From positions 124,001-188,000 of the forward strand of contig NZ_PKMZ01000003.1 in the NCBI RefSeq assembly GCF_002893625.1: a DNA stretch of 64,000 bases. Direction: 5' to 3'. A program made the translations under genes and the position numbers. The DNA is from Mangrovicella endophytica (GTDB lineage: Bacteria; Pseudomonadota; Alphaproteobacteria; Rhizobiales; Rhizobiaceae). Below, piece after piece: positions 54,596-63,173 of this stretch. The first letter of the stretch is position 1. Each line of letters starts with the position of its first letter. A model generated the notes under the pieces. It worked only from the letters and a program-made list of their open reading frames with translations. It did no database searches and was not told the origin of the DNA.

Positions 54596-56548
54596 ATGGC
54601 CGATCGTTTCCCTAACGGGGAGATGCCGACGCAAAGGGCGGCACTCGGTGCCGCTCCATCTTCCACAGGTTCGATCTTCGCGCGCCGGCCGGCGCGCCTC
54701 GATGCCTCCTGGCGACGCTGCGCGGAGCGCTACCGGTTCGAAAGATCGGTGTCGCCGCGGTCCGTCACGCTGACGCACCACGAGATGCGCGAGCACCGCG
54801 AGCCTCTCGACGAAGTCATCAACGCCGCGAAGGAGGAGCTCGACTATATCTGGGAGCCGCTCTCGGCGGCCGGCTTCGGCGCCAGCTTCTCCAACACCGC
54901 CGGGCTGATCCTCTACTACCGCTCAGACCGGGAAGCGGGCAACTTCGTGGAATCGGAGCGCTCCGGAACGCTGTGGGCGGAGGGCGTCAGCGGCACCAAC
55001 GGCGTTGGGACATGCGTCATCGAGCGACGGCCGACGCAGGTGTTCAAGAACGAGCACTTCTTCCACGACTACAGCAAGCTCTCCTGCGCGGCGGCCCCGA
55101 TCCTGTCCGCCGAAGCCGAGATGATCGGCGTCTTGAACTTCACCACGGGCAATCCCGACATCCGGCGCGAGACCTTCGATCTCGTCGGCGGACTGGTGGT
55201 GAAGTCGGCCGAGCGCCTCAGCGACCATCTGTTCCGGCACCGGTTCAGGGACAGGACGATCCTGATGGGCCGGGCGGCGAACGGCGTGATGCTGCTGGCG
55301 CTGGACGAGGACAGGATCATCGGGGCGAACTACGCCGCCCGCCAGTCGCTCGGCTGGGACGGTGCCATCCAGCCCGTATCGATCGCCTCCATCCTCGGCG
55401 ATCGTGAGACGACCGCCCCGCTCGCAGGCGGCCGTCCGATCAACCTGCAGATCCGCGACCGATCCGTCAGCTTCGACATTCTCGAAGCCAGGCCGCTGCT
55501 GGCCCGGCGGGCCGGCCGCCCGCCGCTGATCGAAGGCCGCAAGGCCGAACCCGCTGCGGCTGCGAAGCCGGCCAAGCCGTCTCTTCCCGCGGTGGAGGAC
55601 TGCCTCGGGTCCGATCCGGCGCATGCGCCGACACTGCGCCTGCTGCGCAAGATCAGCGGCAGCGCGCTGCCGATCCTGATCCTCGGCGAAACCGGCGTCG
55701 GCAAGGACACACTGGCGCGCGCCATTCACCGCGACGGGAGCCGCCGCGACAAAAGTTTCGTCGCCTTCAACTGTGCCGCGATGCCGGAGACGCTCATCGA
55801 CGCGGAGCTGTTCGGCTATGCCGAGGGTGCCTTCACGGGCGCGCGCCGCACCGGCAACCGCGGCAGGGTGGCGGAGGCGGATGGTGGCATCCTGTTCCTC
55901 GACGAGATCGGCGACATGCCTCTGGCTTTGCAGACGCGCCTTCTCCGGGTGCTGGAAACGGGAGAGGTCAGTCCGCTCGGCTCGGGGACGACGCGGCATG
56001 TCGACGTCCAGGTGATCGCCGCCACCAATCAGGATCTGAAGGCCAGGGTCGCCGCCGGCCTGTTCCGGCAGGATCTTTATTACCGGATCGCCGGCGTCGT
56101 CGTCCTGATGCCGCCGCTGCGGCAGCGCCCCGACGCTTCTTCCATCTTCGATGCGGTCCTCGCCGCCGTCAGCGGCGAGACGCCGATCACCCTGTCGGAG
56201 GCTGCCCGATCAGCGCTGCAGGCGCATGACTGGCCCGGCAATGTGCGCGAGCTCAAGCACGTCCTGCATCGCGCCGTTCACCTCTGCGAGGACGGGGTGA
56301 TCCAGGTCGGCGATCTTGCCCTCGACGGGCCCGCCGCGGGGACGAGGCCGGCCGCCGCCGAGATACCGACCAGCGCACCGGCCGCCACCATCCAGGACGC
56401 GGCCGCCATAGCGGAGCGCGCCCTGATCCTGGAGACGCTGAGGCGCCTCGACGGCAATGTCGATGCGGCGGCCAAGACGCTGAATGTCAGCCGGGCGACC
56501 CTTTATCGCAAGCTCCGCTTCCACAAGCTTCGCCCGCAACGCTTCTGA
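54596..56548 (+). CDS. AcoR-type sigma-54-dependent transcriptional activator
   Basis: A 650-residue enhancer-binding protein. The N-terminal part (about 90-225) contains a GAF-like sensor (VSGTNGVGTCVIERRPTQVF). The AAA+ domain (about 340-570) has Walker A LGETGVGKDTLARAIH, the sigma-54 contact loop GAFTGARR, and Walker B GILFLDEIGDM. The C-terminal Fis-type helix-turn-helix is NVDAAAKTLNVSRATLYRKL. It lies among three -24/-12 promoters and should activate all of them. The effector is unknown. Confidence 0.93.
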   Translation: MADRFPNGEMPTQRAALGAAPSSTGSIFARRPARLDASWRRCAERYRFERSVSPRSVTLTHHEMREHREPLDEVINAAKEELDYIWEPLSAAGFGASFSNTAGLILYYRSDREAGNFVESERSGTLWAEGVSGTNGVGTCVIERRPTQVFKNEHFFHDYSKLSCAAAPILSAEAEMIGVLNFTTGNPDIRRETFDLVGGLVVKSAERLSDHLFRHRFRDRTILMGRAANGVMLLALDEDRIIGANYAARQSLGWDGAIQPVSIASILGDRETTAPLAGGRPINLQIRDRSVSFDILEARPLLARRAGRPPLIEGRKAEPAAAAKPAKPSLPAVEDCLGSDPAHAPTLRLLRKISGSALPILILGETGVGKDTLARAIHRDGSRRDKSFVAFNCAAMPETLIDAELFGYAEGAFTGARRTGNRGRVAEADGGILFLDEIGDMPLALQTRLLRVLETGEVSPLGSGTTRHVDVQVIAATNQDLKARVAAGLFRQDLYYRIAGVVVLMPPLRQRPDASSIFDAVLAAVSGETPITLSEAARSALQAHDWPGNVRELKHVLHRAVHLCEDGVIQVGDLALDGPAAGTRPAAAEIPTSAPAATIQDAAAIAERALILETLRRLDGNVDAAAKTLNVSRATLYRKLRFHKLRPQRF

Positions 56549-56583
56549 CGATGCAGGGCGGCGGCGACAGCGGCAGCGCACAT

Positions 56584-56599
56584 CCTGCGGAATCGCAGG
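56584..56599. promoter_or_regulatory. Candidate upstream activator site: 16-bp dyad
   Basis: CCTGCGGAATCGCAGG is a 6-bp inverted repeat with a 4-base centre, about 200 bp upstream of the transporter sigma-54 promoter. That is a usual distance for an enhancer of AcoR-type activators. A related half, CTGCGAAACCG, follows at 56614, and CTGCGAACCCG occurs at 52018 between the other two sigma-54 promoters. Confidence 0.35.
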
Positions 56600-56800
56600 T
56601 GACGCTTGCAGCGCTGCGAAACCGTCTCACAGTTGATCCGCGTCGCGGCGAGCCTGTGCGAACGGGCGGCCCAGCCCGCCAGCGGCTGCAAGGATGCGCC
56701 AGCACGACCGCTCGCGCCGGCGCCGGCCAGCGCCGACATGCGGGCACGCAAACAGCGATGCCCCGCCGGGCGCGCGAGCTGTGACCGGAGCGCAAGCAAA

Positions 56801-56815
56801 TGGCACGCTCTTTGC
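56801..56815 (+). promoter_or_regulatory. Sigma-54 (-24/-12) promoter of the transporter operon
   Basis: TGGCACGCTCTTTGC matches TGGCAC-N5-TTGC exactly. Transcription would start near 56827, 27 nt before the binding-protein start codon at 56854. The 305-bp gap after the activator gene holds this promoter and the dyad at 56584. Confidence 0.82.
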
Positions 56816-56853
56816 GAGTCCATCTCCGTCATCGCCAACTCGCGGAGCCTGCC

Positions 56854-57954
56854 ATGTTCGAGAAGACCCCCATTCTCAATCGCCGCTCGCTGCTGAAGGC
56901 CGGCGGCACGCTCGGAGCGACGGCGCTCTTCGCGCCGGCCGTCATCCGGAAGGCGTGGGCCGCCGAAACGATCACGCTCCTGACCTGGGAGACCTACCAT
57001 GACGACGCCTGGGTCGAAGAATGGGGCAAGGCCAACAACACCGAAGTGAACGCCGTCCGGATCGGCTCGGAGGACGAACTGTTCGCGCAGCCCTTCTCCG
57101 GCGCCATTCAGCCGGACATCCTCTATGTCGAGACCGGATCGCTGCCCCGCTTCAAGGCCGGCAACCTGATCAAGGAGATCGACGTCTCCAAGGTCCCGAA
57201 CGCCTCGACCATCACGTCGCGGCTGGACTGGAAGGCCTATACCGGCGTCGACGGCGCGACGATGGGCATCCCCTACAACTGGGGCACCCAGCCGCTGATG
57301 TACAATGCCGACAAGGTGAAGGAGCCGGACAGCTGGGCGGCGCTCTGGGACAAGGCCCATGAGGGCCAGGTCAACATGTTCGACGACTGCACCATCACCT
57401 TCCCGATGATCGCGCTCTATGCCGGCGCGAAGGACCCGTTCAACCTCACCGACGCCGAGTTCGACGCCTGCGTCGAGGCGCTGCGGGCGCTGCGCAGCCA
57501 GATCCGCGTCATCGCCAAAGGCTTTGACGACGCGTCCACCATCTATGCCGCCGGTGACGCCGTGATCGGCTACTGCCAGAATGTCGCCGTCGTCACCTCG
57601 CTGCAGCGCAAGGGCTTCAACTTCAAGTACACGCTGCCGAAGGAAGGCACCCCGACCTGGATCGACTGCGCCAGCATCTCGCCGCAGGGCGACCGGCCGA
57701 TCGTCTACAAGTTCATCAACGACAATCTGACCGCCGAGTGGCAGGCCCGCTTCATCAAGGCCTCGACGAACAACGGCATTCTCGACGCCAAGACGGCGCG
57801 TGACGGCGGTCTGACCGAAGACGAATTGAAGGTGACCAACATCCTCGATTCCGAGGCGCCCGACTTCTGGGACAAGCTCGTCGTCTATCAGAAGCCCGAG
57901 GACCTCGACCGGCGCCTGCAGCTCTGGAACGACTTCAAGGCCGGCACGCTCTGA
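56854..57954 (+). CDS. ABC transporter substrate-binding protein (polyamine type, Tat signal)
   Basis: A 366-residue periplasmic receptor of the PotD family. The N-terminus has a twin-arginine motif (NRRSLLKAGG) and cleavage near RKAWAAE. The mature part begins TITLLTWETYHDDAWVEEW and includes GIPYNWGTQPLMYNADKV, typical of spermidine/putrescine receptors. Related receptors bind other amines or opines, so the ligand is open. The start at 56854 lies downstream of the sigma-54 start site. It is the first gene of the transporter operon. Confidence 0.92.
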   Translation: MFEKTPILNRRSLLKAGGTLGATALFAPAVIRKAWAAETITLLTWETYHDDAWVEEWGKANNTEVNAVRIGSEDELFAQPFSGAIQPDILYVETGSLPRFKAGNLIKEIDVSKVPNASTITSRLDWKAYTGVDGATMGIPYNWGTQPLMYNADKVKEPDSWAALWDKAHEGQVNMFDDCTITFPMIALYAGAKDPFNLTDAEFDACVEALRALRSQIRVIAKGFDDASTIYAAGDAVIGYCQNVAVVTSLQRKGFNFKYTLPKEGTPTWIDCASISPQGDRPIVYKFINDNLTAEWQARFIKASTNNGILDAKTARDGGLTEDELKVTNILDSEAPDFWDKLVVYQKPEDLDRRLQLWNDFKAGTL

Positions 57955-57986
57955 AACCCGCCCTCTCGCCCCCGGAGTTCGGCGCC

Positions 57987-59069
57987 ATGTCCATCCGCAG
58001 TGCAGACAGCGTCCTGTCGCTGGAGACCATCGACAAGACCTATGATGGGGCGAGCAAGCCCGCGCTCGACCGGGTGTCCTTCTCGGTCGCGCCGGGCGAG
58101 TTCTTCTCCATTCTCGGTCCGAGCGGATCGGGCAAGACGACGATCCTCAGGATCATCGCCGGGTTCGAGACGCCTGACCGGGGCCGCGTCGTCATGGGCG
58201 GCACGATGGTCAACGACACCCCGCCGTTTCGGCGGGACGTGCGCACCGTCTTTCAGAGCTACGCGCTGTTCCCGCATCTGACGGTGCGGGACAACGTCGC
58301 CTATCCCCTCCGGATGCAGGGTGAGGCGAAGGGGCCGCGGCGCGCCAAGGCCGAGGCGGCCTTGGCGCTCGTGGAGATGAGCCCCTATGCAGAGCGGCTG
58401 CCGCACCAGCTCTCGGGAGGGCAGCGCCAGCGCGTCGCTCTCGCCCGCGCGGTCGTGTCGCGGCCGAAGATCCTGCTTCTCGACGAGCCGCTTGGCGCAC
58501 TCGACCTGCGGCTGCGTCAGCAGATGCAGCACACGCTCGTTCAGCTGCAGAAGGAACTCGGCATCGCCTTCGTCTATGTCACGCACGACCAGGGCGAGGC
58601 CCTGTCGATGTCGAACCGCGTTGCGGTCATGCGCGATGGCCGGATCGCCCAGCTTGCAACCCCGCGCGAGATCTACTTCGAGCCGCGCTCGGAATTCGTG
58701 TCGCAATTCGTCGGCCGGTCCAATCTGGTCCCGATCCGGTTCGAGCCTGCCGGCTCCGACTTCGTGGCGGTGATCGAGGGCACCAGGCTTCCCGCCATCA
58801 CCTCCGACCGCCCGGGCCCGGCACGCATGGCGCTGCGCTTCGAATCCGTCAGGATCTCGCCCCGCAACGGGGTGGCCGGTCCATCCTCCGCCCTGCCGGG
58901 GATTGTCGAGGACATCCTTTTCCTCGGCACCAACTGCGAGGTTGCCGTGCGCTGTGGCGAGCTCAGCCTGATCGGCAGCATTCCGGCCGAACGCGACACG
59001 ACGCTCGCCGTTGGCCAGCCCGTCCATGTCGACTTCGACCTCACCAGCACCCAGGTGTTTCGTGACTGA
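57987..59069 (+). CDS. ABC transporter ATPase (PotA-like)
   Basis: A 360-residue ATPase of the polyamine/iron family. Walker A is GPSGSGKTTILR (about 44-55), the Q-loop lies in TVFQSYALFPHLTV, the signature is LSGGQRQR, Walker B is KILLLDEPLGALD, and a C-terminal TOBE domain follows. It is 32 bp after the binding-protein gene and overlaps or abuts the permease gene. Confidence 0.94.
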   Translation: MSIRSADSVLSLETIDKTYDGASKPALDRVSFSVAPGEFFSILGPSGSGKTTILRIIAGFETPDRGRVVMGGTMVNDTPPFRRDVRTVFQSYALFPHLTVRDNVAYPLRMQGEAKGPRRAKAEAALALVEMSPYAERLPHQLSGGQRQRVALARAVVSRPKILLLDEPLGALDLRLRQQMQHTLVQLQKELGIAFVYVTHDQGEALSMSNRVAVMRDGRIAQLATPREIYFEPRSEFVSQFVGRSNLVPIRFEPAGSDFVAVIEGTRLPAITSDRPGPARMALRFESVRISPRNGVAGPSSALPGIVEDILFLGTNCEVAVRCGELSLIGSIPAERDTTLAVGQPVHVDFDLTSTQVFRD

Positions 59070-59079
59070 GGCGGCGGTC

Positions 59080-60789
59080 ATGGGAGTGCCGACGGTCTAC
59101 CGGCAGAGCCTGGCGCGCCGCATCGTCTCGTCCGTCAATCCCGTCGCGCTGCCGGTCTATGCCTGGCTGGCGCTGATCGTGCTCCTGCCCAACGCGCTGC
59201 TGATCGGCGCGAGCATCCTGAAGACCGCCAACGGCTTCATGGTCTTCGAGCCGTCGCTGGTGAACTATGTCCGGCTGTGGAAGTCCGCCGGCTTCTGGAC
59301 GCTGCTCGGCCGCACCCTATGGCTCAGCTTCTTGGCCTGCGCGCTCGGCGCGCTGATCGCCTATCCGCTCGCCTTCTATGTCGGGCGGGTGGTCCGCCGC
59401 CATAAGGGGCTGCTCGTCGTCCTCATCATCCTGCCGCTGTGGATCAGCCTGCTGATGCGGGTCTTCGCCTGGCGGATGATCCTCGGCCAGTCGGGTATCC
59501 TCAACACCTTCCTGGTCTCCAGCGGACTTCTCGACGCACCCTCGGCGGCCTTTCTGTATACCCCGACATCGGTGCTGCTGGTCTTCGCCTACATCGCCAT
59601 CCCCTTCGTCTTCATCGCTGTCGTCGGCGCCTTCGAGAAGATCCCGCAGGCGCTGCTCGAAGCCTCCGAGGATTCCGGCGCGACGGCGCTGCAGACCTTC
59701 CGGCACGTGATCTGGCCGCTGACCCGGCGCAGCCTTGCCATCGGCTTTGCCCTCGCTTTCCTGGTGACGGTCGGTGACTACGTAACGCCATCGATGATCG
59801 GCGGCATCGACGGCACCACGATCGGCATGGTGATCGCCTCGCAGTTCGGCATGTCGAACAACTGGCCTTATGGCTCGGCGCTCGCCGTCGTCCTCATCCT
59901 GAGCGTCGCGGTCATCCTCGGCATCGTCTTCGCGCTGTGCCCGTCGCGCGGCATCCTTCTCGGCGATGAGGGCGTAAAGACCGCGCGGGCGCCTGAAGGG
60001 CGGACGGAGCGGCTCGGGCGCCTCCTCGGCGGCTGCGGCTTCACCGCCACCGTTCTCTTCCTCTATGCGCCGCTCGCCATCATCATCCTCTTCTCCTTCG
60101 GATCGTCGACGCTGCAGGCCTTTCCGATCCCGTCGCTCACGCTGCGCTGGTACGGGGAGCTCGCCGGCAATGCGGCGCTGATCGCCGCCGCCCAGCGCTC
60201 GCTGCTCGTCGCCCTCCTCGTCGTCCTCGTGTCCAGCGTGATCGGCACGGCCTTCGCGCTGATCCTCCATTACGGACGCGTCGCCGGCTCGCGTGCCTGC
60301 GAGATCGCGCTGGCCCTGCCACTGGCGACGCCCGGCATCGTGCTCGGCGTCGTCATGGTGCTCGGAACGGAGCTGTTCTCGATCCCCTCGGGCATTGCCA
60401 AGACGGTGATCGGCCAGTCGAGCTTCGTCATGCCGGTCACGCTGATGCTGGTCCTGGCGCGGCTGCGGCGGCTCGATCCGAGCCTGATGGAAGCCTCGCA
60501 GGACCTCGGCGCGACGCGGCTGCAGAGCTTCCTCCACGTGCTGCTGCCAATGATCCGTGGTGCCATTATCGGCGGCGCGCTGCTCGGGCTGACGCTGTCG
60601 GCGGACGAGGTGATGGTGACGCTGTTCCTGACCGGATCCTCGCCGACTCTGCCGATCTGGGTCTTCAACCAGATGCGCTTCGGCTTCACGCCCTCTGTGA
60701 ATGCCGTCTTCACGCTGCTCGCCGCCGTCTGTCTCCTCGCAGTCCTCCTCTCGAGCTGGATTGCGGGCCGGCGCAAGGCCGCCGTCTAG
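59080..60789 (+). CDS. Fused ABC transporter permease (PotB and PotC in one chain)
   Basis: A 569-residue protein with two complete MetI-type permease domains in tandem, about twelve membrane segments. Each half has its own EAA loop: EASEDSGATALQTFRHVIWP (first half) and EASQDLGATRLQSFLHVLLP (second half). The halves correspond to PotB and PotC, usually separate proteins. The ATG at 59080 follows GAGG; GTG at 59062, overlapping the ATPase gene, is an alternative. Confidence 0.9.
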   Translation: MGVPTVYRQSLARRIVSSVNPVALPVYAWLALIVLLPNALLIGASILKTANGFMVFEPSLVNYVRLWKSAGFWTLLGRTLWLSFLACALGALIAYPLAFYVGRVVRRHKGLLVVLIILPLWISLLMRVFAWRMILGQSGILNTFLVSSGLLDAPSAAFLYTPTSVLLVFAYIAIPFVFIAVVGAFEKIPQALLEASEDSGATALQTFRHVIWPLTRRSLAIGFALAFLVTVGDYVTPSMIGGIDGTTIGMVIASQFGMSNNWPYGSALAVVLILSVAVILGIVFALCPSRGILLGDEGVKTARAPEGRTERLGRLLGGCGFTATVLFLYAPLAIIILFSFGSSTLQAFPIPSLTLRWYGELAGNAALIAAAQRSLLVALLVVLVSSVIGTAFALILHYGRVAGSRACEIALALPLATPGIVLGVVMVLGTELFSIPSGIAKTVIGQSSFVMPVTLMLVLARLRRLDPSLMEASQDLGATRLQSFLHVLLPMIRGAIIGGALLGLTLSADEVMVTLFLTGSSPTLPIWVFNQMRFGFTPSVNAVFTLLAAVCLLAVLLSSWIAGRRKAAV

Positions 60790-60865
60790 GCAGGTGACAT
60801 CCGCCTGCATCGCACCGGGGCGAGCCGCCCCCGGTGCCGCGGTATGGAATTTTCTGGAGTCTTCG

Positions 60866-61378
60866 ATGATCGACCCCCTTCTCTTCAAACGCGGCATGCG
60901 CCGGCTGGCATCGGGCGTCTCGCTGGTGACGACGATCGAGCCTGGCGGCGGTCCGAAGGGTTTTGCCGCGACCTCGGTAACGGCGGTCAGCGCCGAGCCG
61001 ACGCCCTCGCTGCTCGTCTGCGTCAACCGGCAGGTTTCCTGCCACGGCGCGCTGCATGCCTCCGGCGTCTTCTGCGTCAATGTCCTGTCGGAGCATGACG
61101 CCGCGATGGCGCAGCTGTTCTCCTCGTCCGAGCACCGGGACCGGCGCTTCCTTGATCCGCGCTGGGAAAGCCTGGCGACGGGATCGCCGGCCTTCGCGGG
61201 GGCGCTGGCGAGCTTCGACTGCGAGGTCGTCTCGACCATGGAGGTCGAGAGCCACACGATCTTTGTCGCCCGCACCGTCGAGATCCGGCTCTGGGGAGAG
61301 GACGTGCAGCCCCTCCTTTACGTGGACGGCCGCTTCGACGGCCTCCGCCTCGCCGTGGCGCCGACGGGCACGGCCTGA
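60866..61378 (+). CDS. Flavin reductase family protein
   Basis: A 170-residue FMN-binding split-barrel reductase. The family blocks are FKRGMRRLASGVSLVTTIEP, GFAATSVTAVSAEPTPSLLV, CVNRQVSCHGALHASGVFCV and FVARTVEIRLWGEDVQPLLY. Such enzymes reduce FMN with NAD(P)H for two-component monooxygenases. The LLM oxidoreductase at 52110 in the same regulon is the obvious partner. The ATG at 60866 follows CTGGAG; it lies 76 bp after the permease gene. Confidence 0.9.
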   Translation: MIDPLLFKRGMRRLASGVSLVTTIEPGGGPKGFAATSVTAVSAEPTPSLLVCVNRQVSCHGALHASGVFCVNVLSEHDAAMAQLFSSSEHRDRRFLDPRWESLATGSPAFAGALASFDCEVVSTMEVESHTIFVARTVEIRLWGEDVQPLLYVDGRFDGLRLAVAPTGTA

Positions 61379-61430
61379 GTCGGCACACCGGACGGGACGC
61401 GACGATCAGGACACATTCAAAGGAGACGAC

Positions 61431-62702
61431 ATGCGCATCGGTGTCATCGGCGGCGGCGCCATCGGCGTCGCGGCGGCAAGCTGGATGCAGCGCGACGGTG
61501 CGGAGGTGTTCATCCTCGAGCCGAACGGCATCGGCAACGGCGCCTCCTTCGGCAATGCCGGCTGCTTCAATCCGTCCTCGGTGGTGCCGATGTCGATGCC
61601 GGGCATGCTGCACAAGGTTCCGGGCTGGCTGTTTGATCCGCTGGGGCCGCTCTCGATCCGCTGGCCCTATCTCCCGACCATCGCTCCCTGGCTCCTGCGC
61701 TTCATCAAGGCCGGCAGCCGGGACAGGGTCGAGGGGCAGGCCCAAGCGCTGCGGGCGCTTCTGCGCGACTCGCCGGACGCATGGGCGCCGCTGGTCCGCA
61801 ATGCCGGCGCCGAGCATCTCGTCCGGCGCAACGGCCATCTCGTCGTCTATCGTTCCAAGCAGGCCTTCGAGGGCGACGCGCTTGGCTGGAAGCTGAGGGC
61901 CGACACCGGCATCCCGTTCCAGGTGCTGGGCGAGGACGAGCTCCGGCAGCAGGAGCCGGCGCTATCGCCCGACTACCGGCTCGGCGTCTTCATCCCCGAC
62001 AACGGCCACACCACCAACCCCAATGCCCTGGTCAATGCTCTGGCGGACGCCTTCCAGCGCGATGGCGGTACGCTCATCAAGGGACGGGCGCGGGGCCTCG
62101 CCTTCGAGGGATCGGTGCTGAGCGGCATCGAGACGGATGCCGGCGTCGTTCCGGCCGACCGCGTGGTGATTGCCGCAGGCGCCTTCTCCAAGCCGCTCGC
62201 GGCCGAACTCGGTGACGCCATTCCGCTCGACACCGAGCGCGGCTATCACATCATGATCCGCGATCCCGAAGTCATGCCCCGCACCTCGATGATGGACGCG
62301 GAGGGCAAGTTCGTCTGCACGCCGATGGAGGGCGGGCTGCGCCTGGCAGGAACGGTGGAGTTCGCCGGGCTGGAGGCCGCGCCGGACATGCGCCGCGCCC
62401 ACAATCTCCTGACGCTCGGGCGGCGGCTGTTCCCGGGCCTCGCCTCCAGCTATCCCGAGGAGCGCCTCTCCACCTGGATGGGATTTCGGCCGAGCCTTCC
62501 CGACTCGCTGCCGGTGATCGGTCATTCCCGGCGCAGCCGGGAGGTGGTGTATGCGTTCGGGCACGGGCATGTCGGGATTGCCGGCGCGGCCCAGACGGGG
62601 CGGATCGTCGCTGATCTTCTTGCCGGACGATCACCCTCCATCGACATCACGGCTTTCAGTCCGGCGCGCTTCGGAGCGGCCTCGCAACTCCCGTCGTCAT
62701 AA
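61431..62702 (+). CDS. FAD-dependent oxidoreductase (DadA-like)
   Basis: A 423-residue member of the DAO family. MRIGVIGGGAIGVAAASWMQ is the dinucleotide motif, followed by NGASFGNAGCFNPSSVVPMS, RADTGIPFQVLGEDELRQQE and near the C-terminus FGHGHVGIAGAAQTGRIVAD. It resembles D-amino acid dehydrogenases and related enzymes that oxidise a secondary or primary amine. AAGGAGACGAC precedes the ATG. It is the last gene of the transporter operon, so it likely acts on the imported compound. Confidence 0.9.
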   Translation: MRIGVIGGGAIGVAAASWMQRDGAEVFILEPNGIGNGASFGNAGCFNPSSVVPMSMPGMLHKVPGWLFDPLGPLSIRWPYLPTIAPWLLRFIKAGSRDRVEGQAQALRALLRDSPDAWAPLVRNAGAEHLVRRNGHLVVYRSKQAFEGDALGWKLRADTGIPFQVLGEDELRQQEPALSPDYRLGVFIPDNGHTTNPNALVNALADAFQRDGGTLIKGRARGLAFEGSVLSGIETDAGVVPADRVVIAAGAFSKPLAAELGDAIPLDTERGYHIMIRDPEVMPRTSMMDAEGKFVCTPMEGGLRLAGTVEFAGLEAAPDMRRAHNLLTLGRRLFPGLASSYPEERLSTWMGFRPSLPDSLPVIGHSRRSREVVYAFGHGHVGIAGAAQTGRIVADLLAGRSPSIDITAFSPARFGAASQLPSS

Positions 62703-62785
62703 GGCTGGACTGAGCCGTATAAGGCTGGCCTCAGCCGTCCCCTGCAGGCCGCGGCTCCGGCGGTCTCTGCATCTATCGAACCACG

Positions 62786-62992
62786 CTAAGGCTCGTGCAT
62801 CGCCAGGGCCGCAGCGGCGGTGCGGTTCTCGACACCCAGCTTGCGGAAGATGGTCTCCAGATTCTTCTCGATCGTGCGAGGGCTGAGGCTCAAGATGTCG
62901 GCTTCCAGGACAGCCATGGCCTGACCGCCCGCGAGACGGAGATTCCGACCTCGCTCATCACTTGCTGCTCTCAAGAATAGCGTATGGAGGCC
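62786..62992 (-). pseudogene. LuxR-type HTH C-terminal remnant
   Basis: The minus strand encodes LSPRTIEKNLETIFRKLGVE and NRTAAAALAMHEP before a stop, the recognition helix and end of a LuxR/GerE domain. Upstream of it the first helices are lost in frame: the expected LTxREREVL segment is broken up. No intact gene can be built. It fills much of the gap at 62703-63173, where I see no other gene. Confidence 0.5.
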
Positions 62993-63173
62993 TGTCGATC
63001 CGCTTCTAGCATCGCCTCCCTGTCGGTCTGCGCGCGTGCCAGCTCCAATGCGGTGCGCCTTTCCGCAGCGTGGATAACACAGCACCTCGTTGGCACAGCG
63101 GCTTCGTTCAGCCTATTATTCGTTGGGCGAATAGCTGTTCGAGCCCCGCAGGCAACGGCAGCTTTGGTGCATC

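Noticed and set aside
59317-61275. A 652-codon open frame on the minus strand
   Set aside because: It is antisense to the fused permease and flavin reductase genes, which have clear family motifs.
63091-63105. A possible fourth sigma-54 promoter before the last IclR gene
   Set aside because: TGGCAC is present, but the -12 part reads CTTC, not TTGC, so the essential GC doublet is missing.
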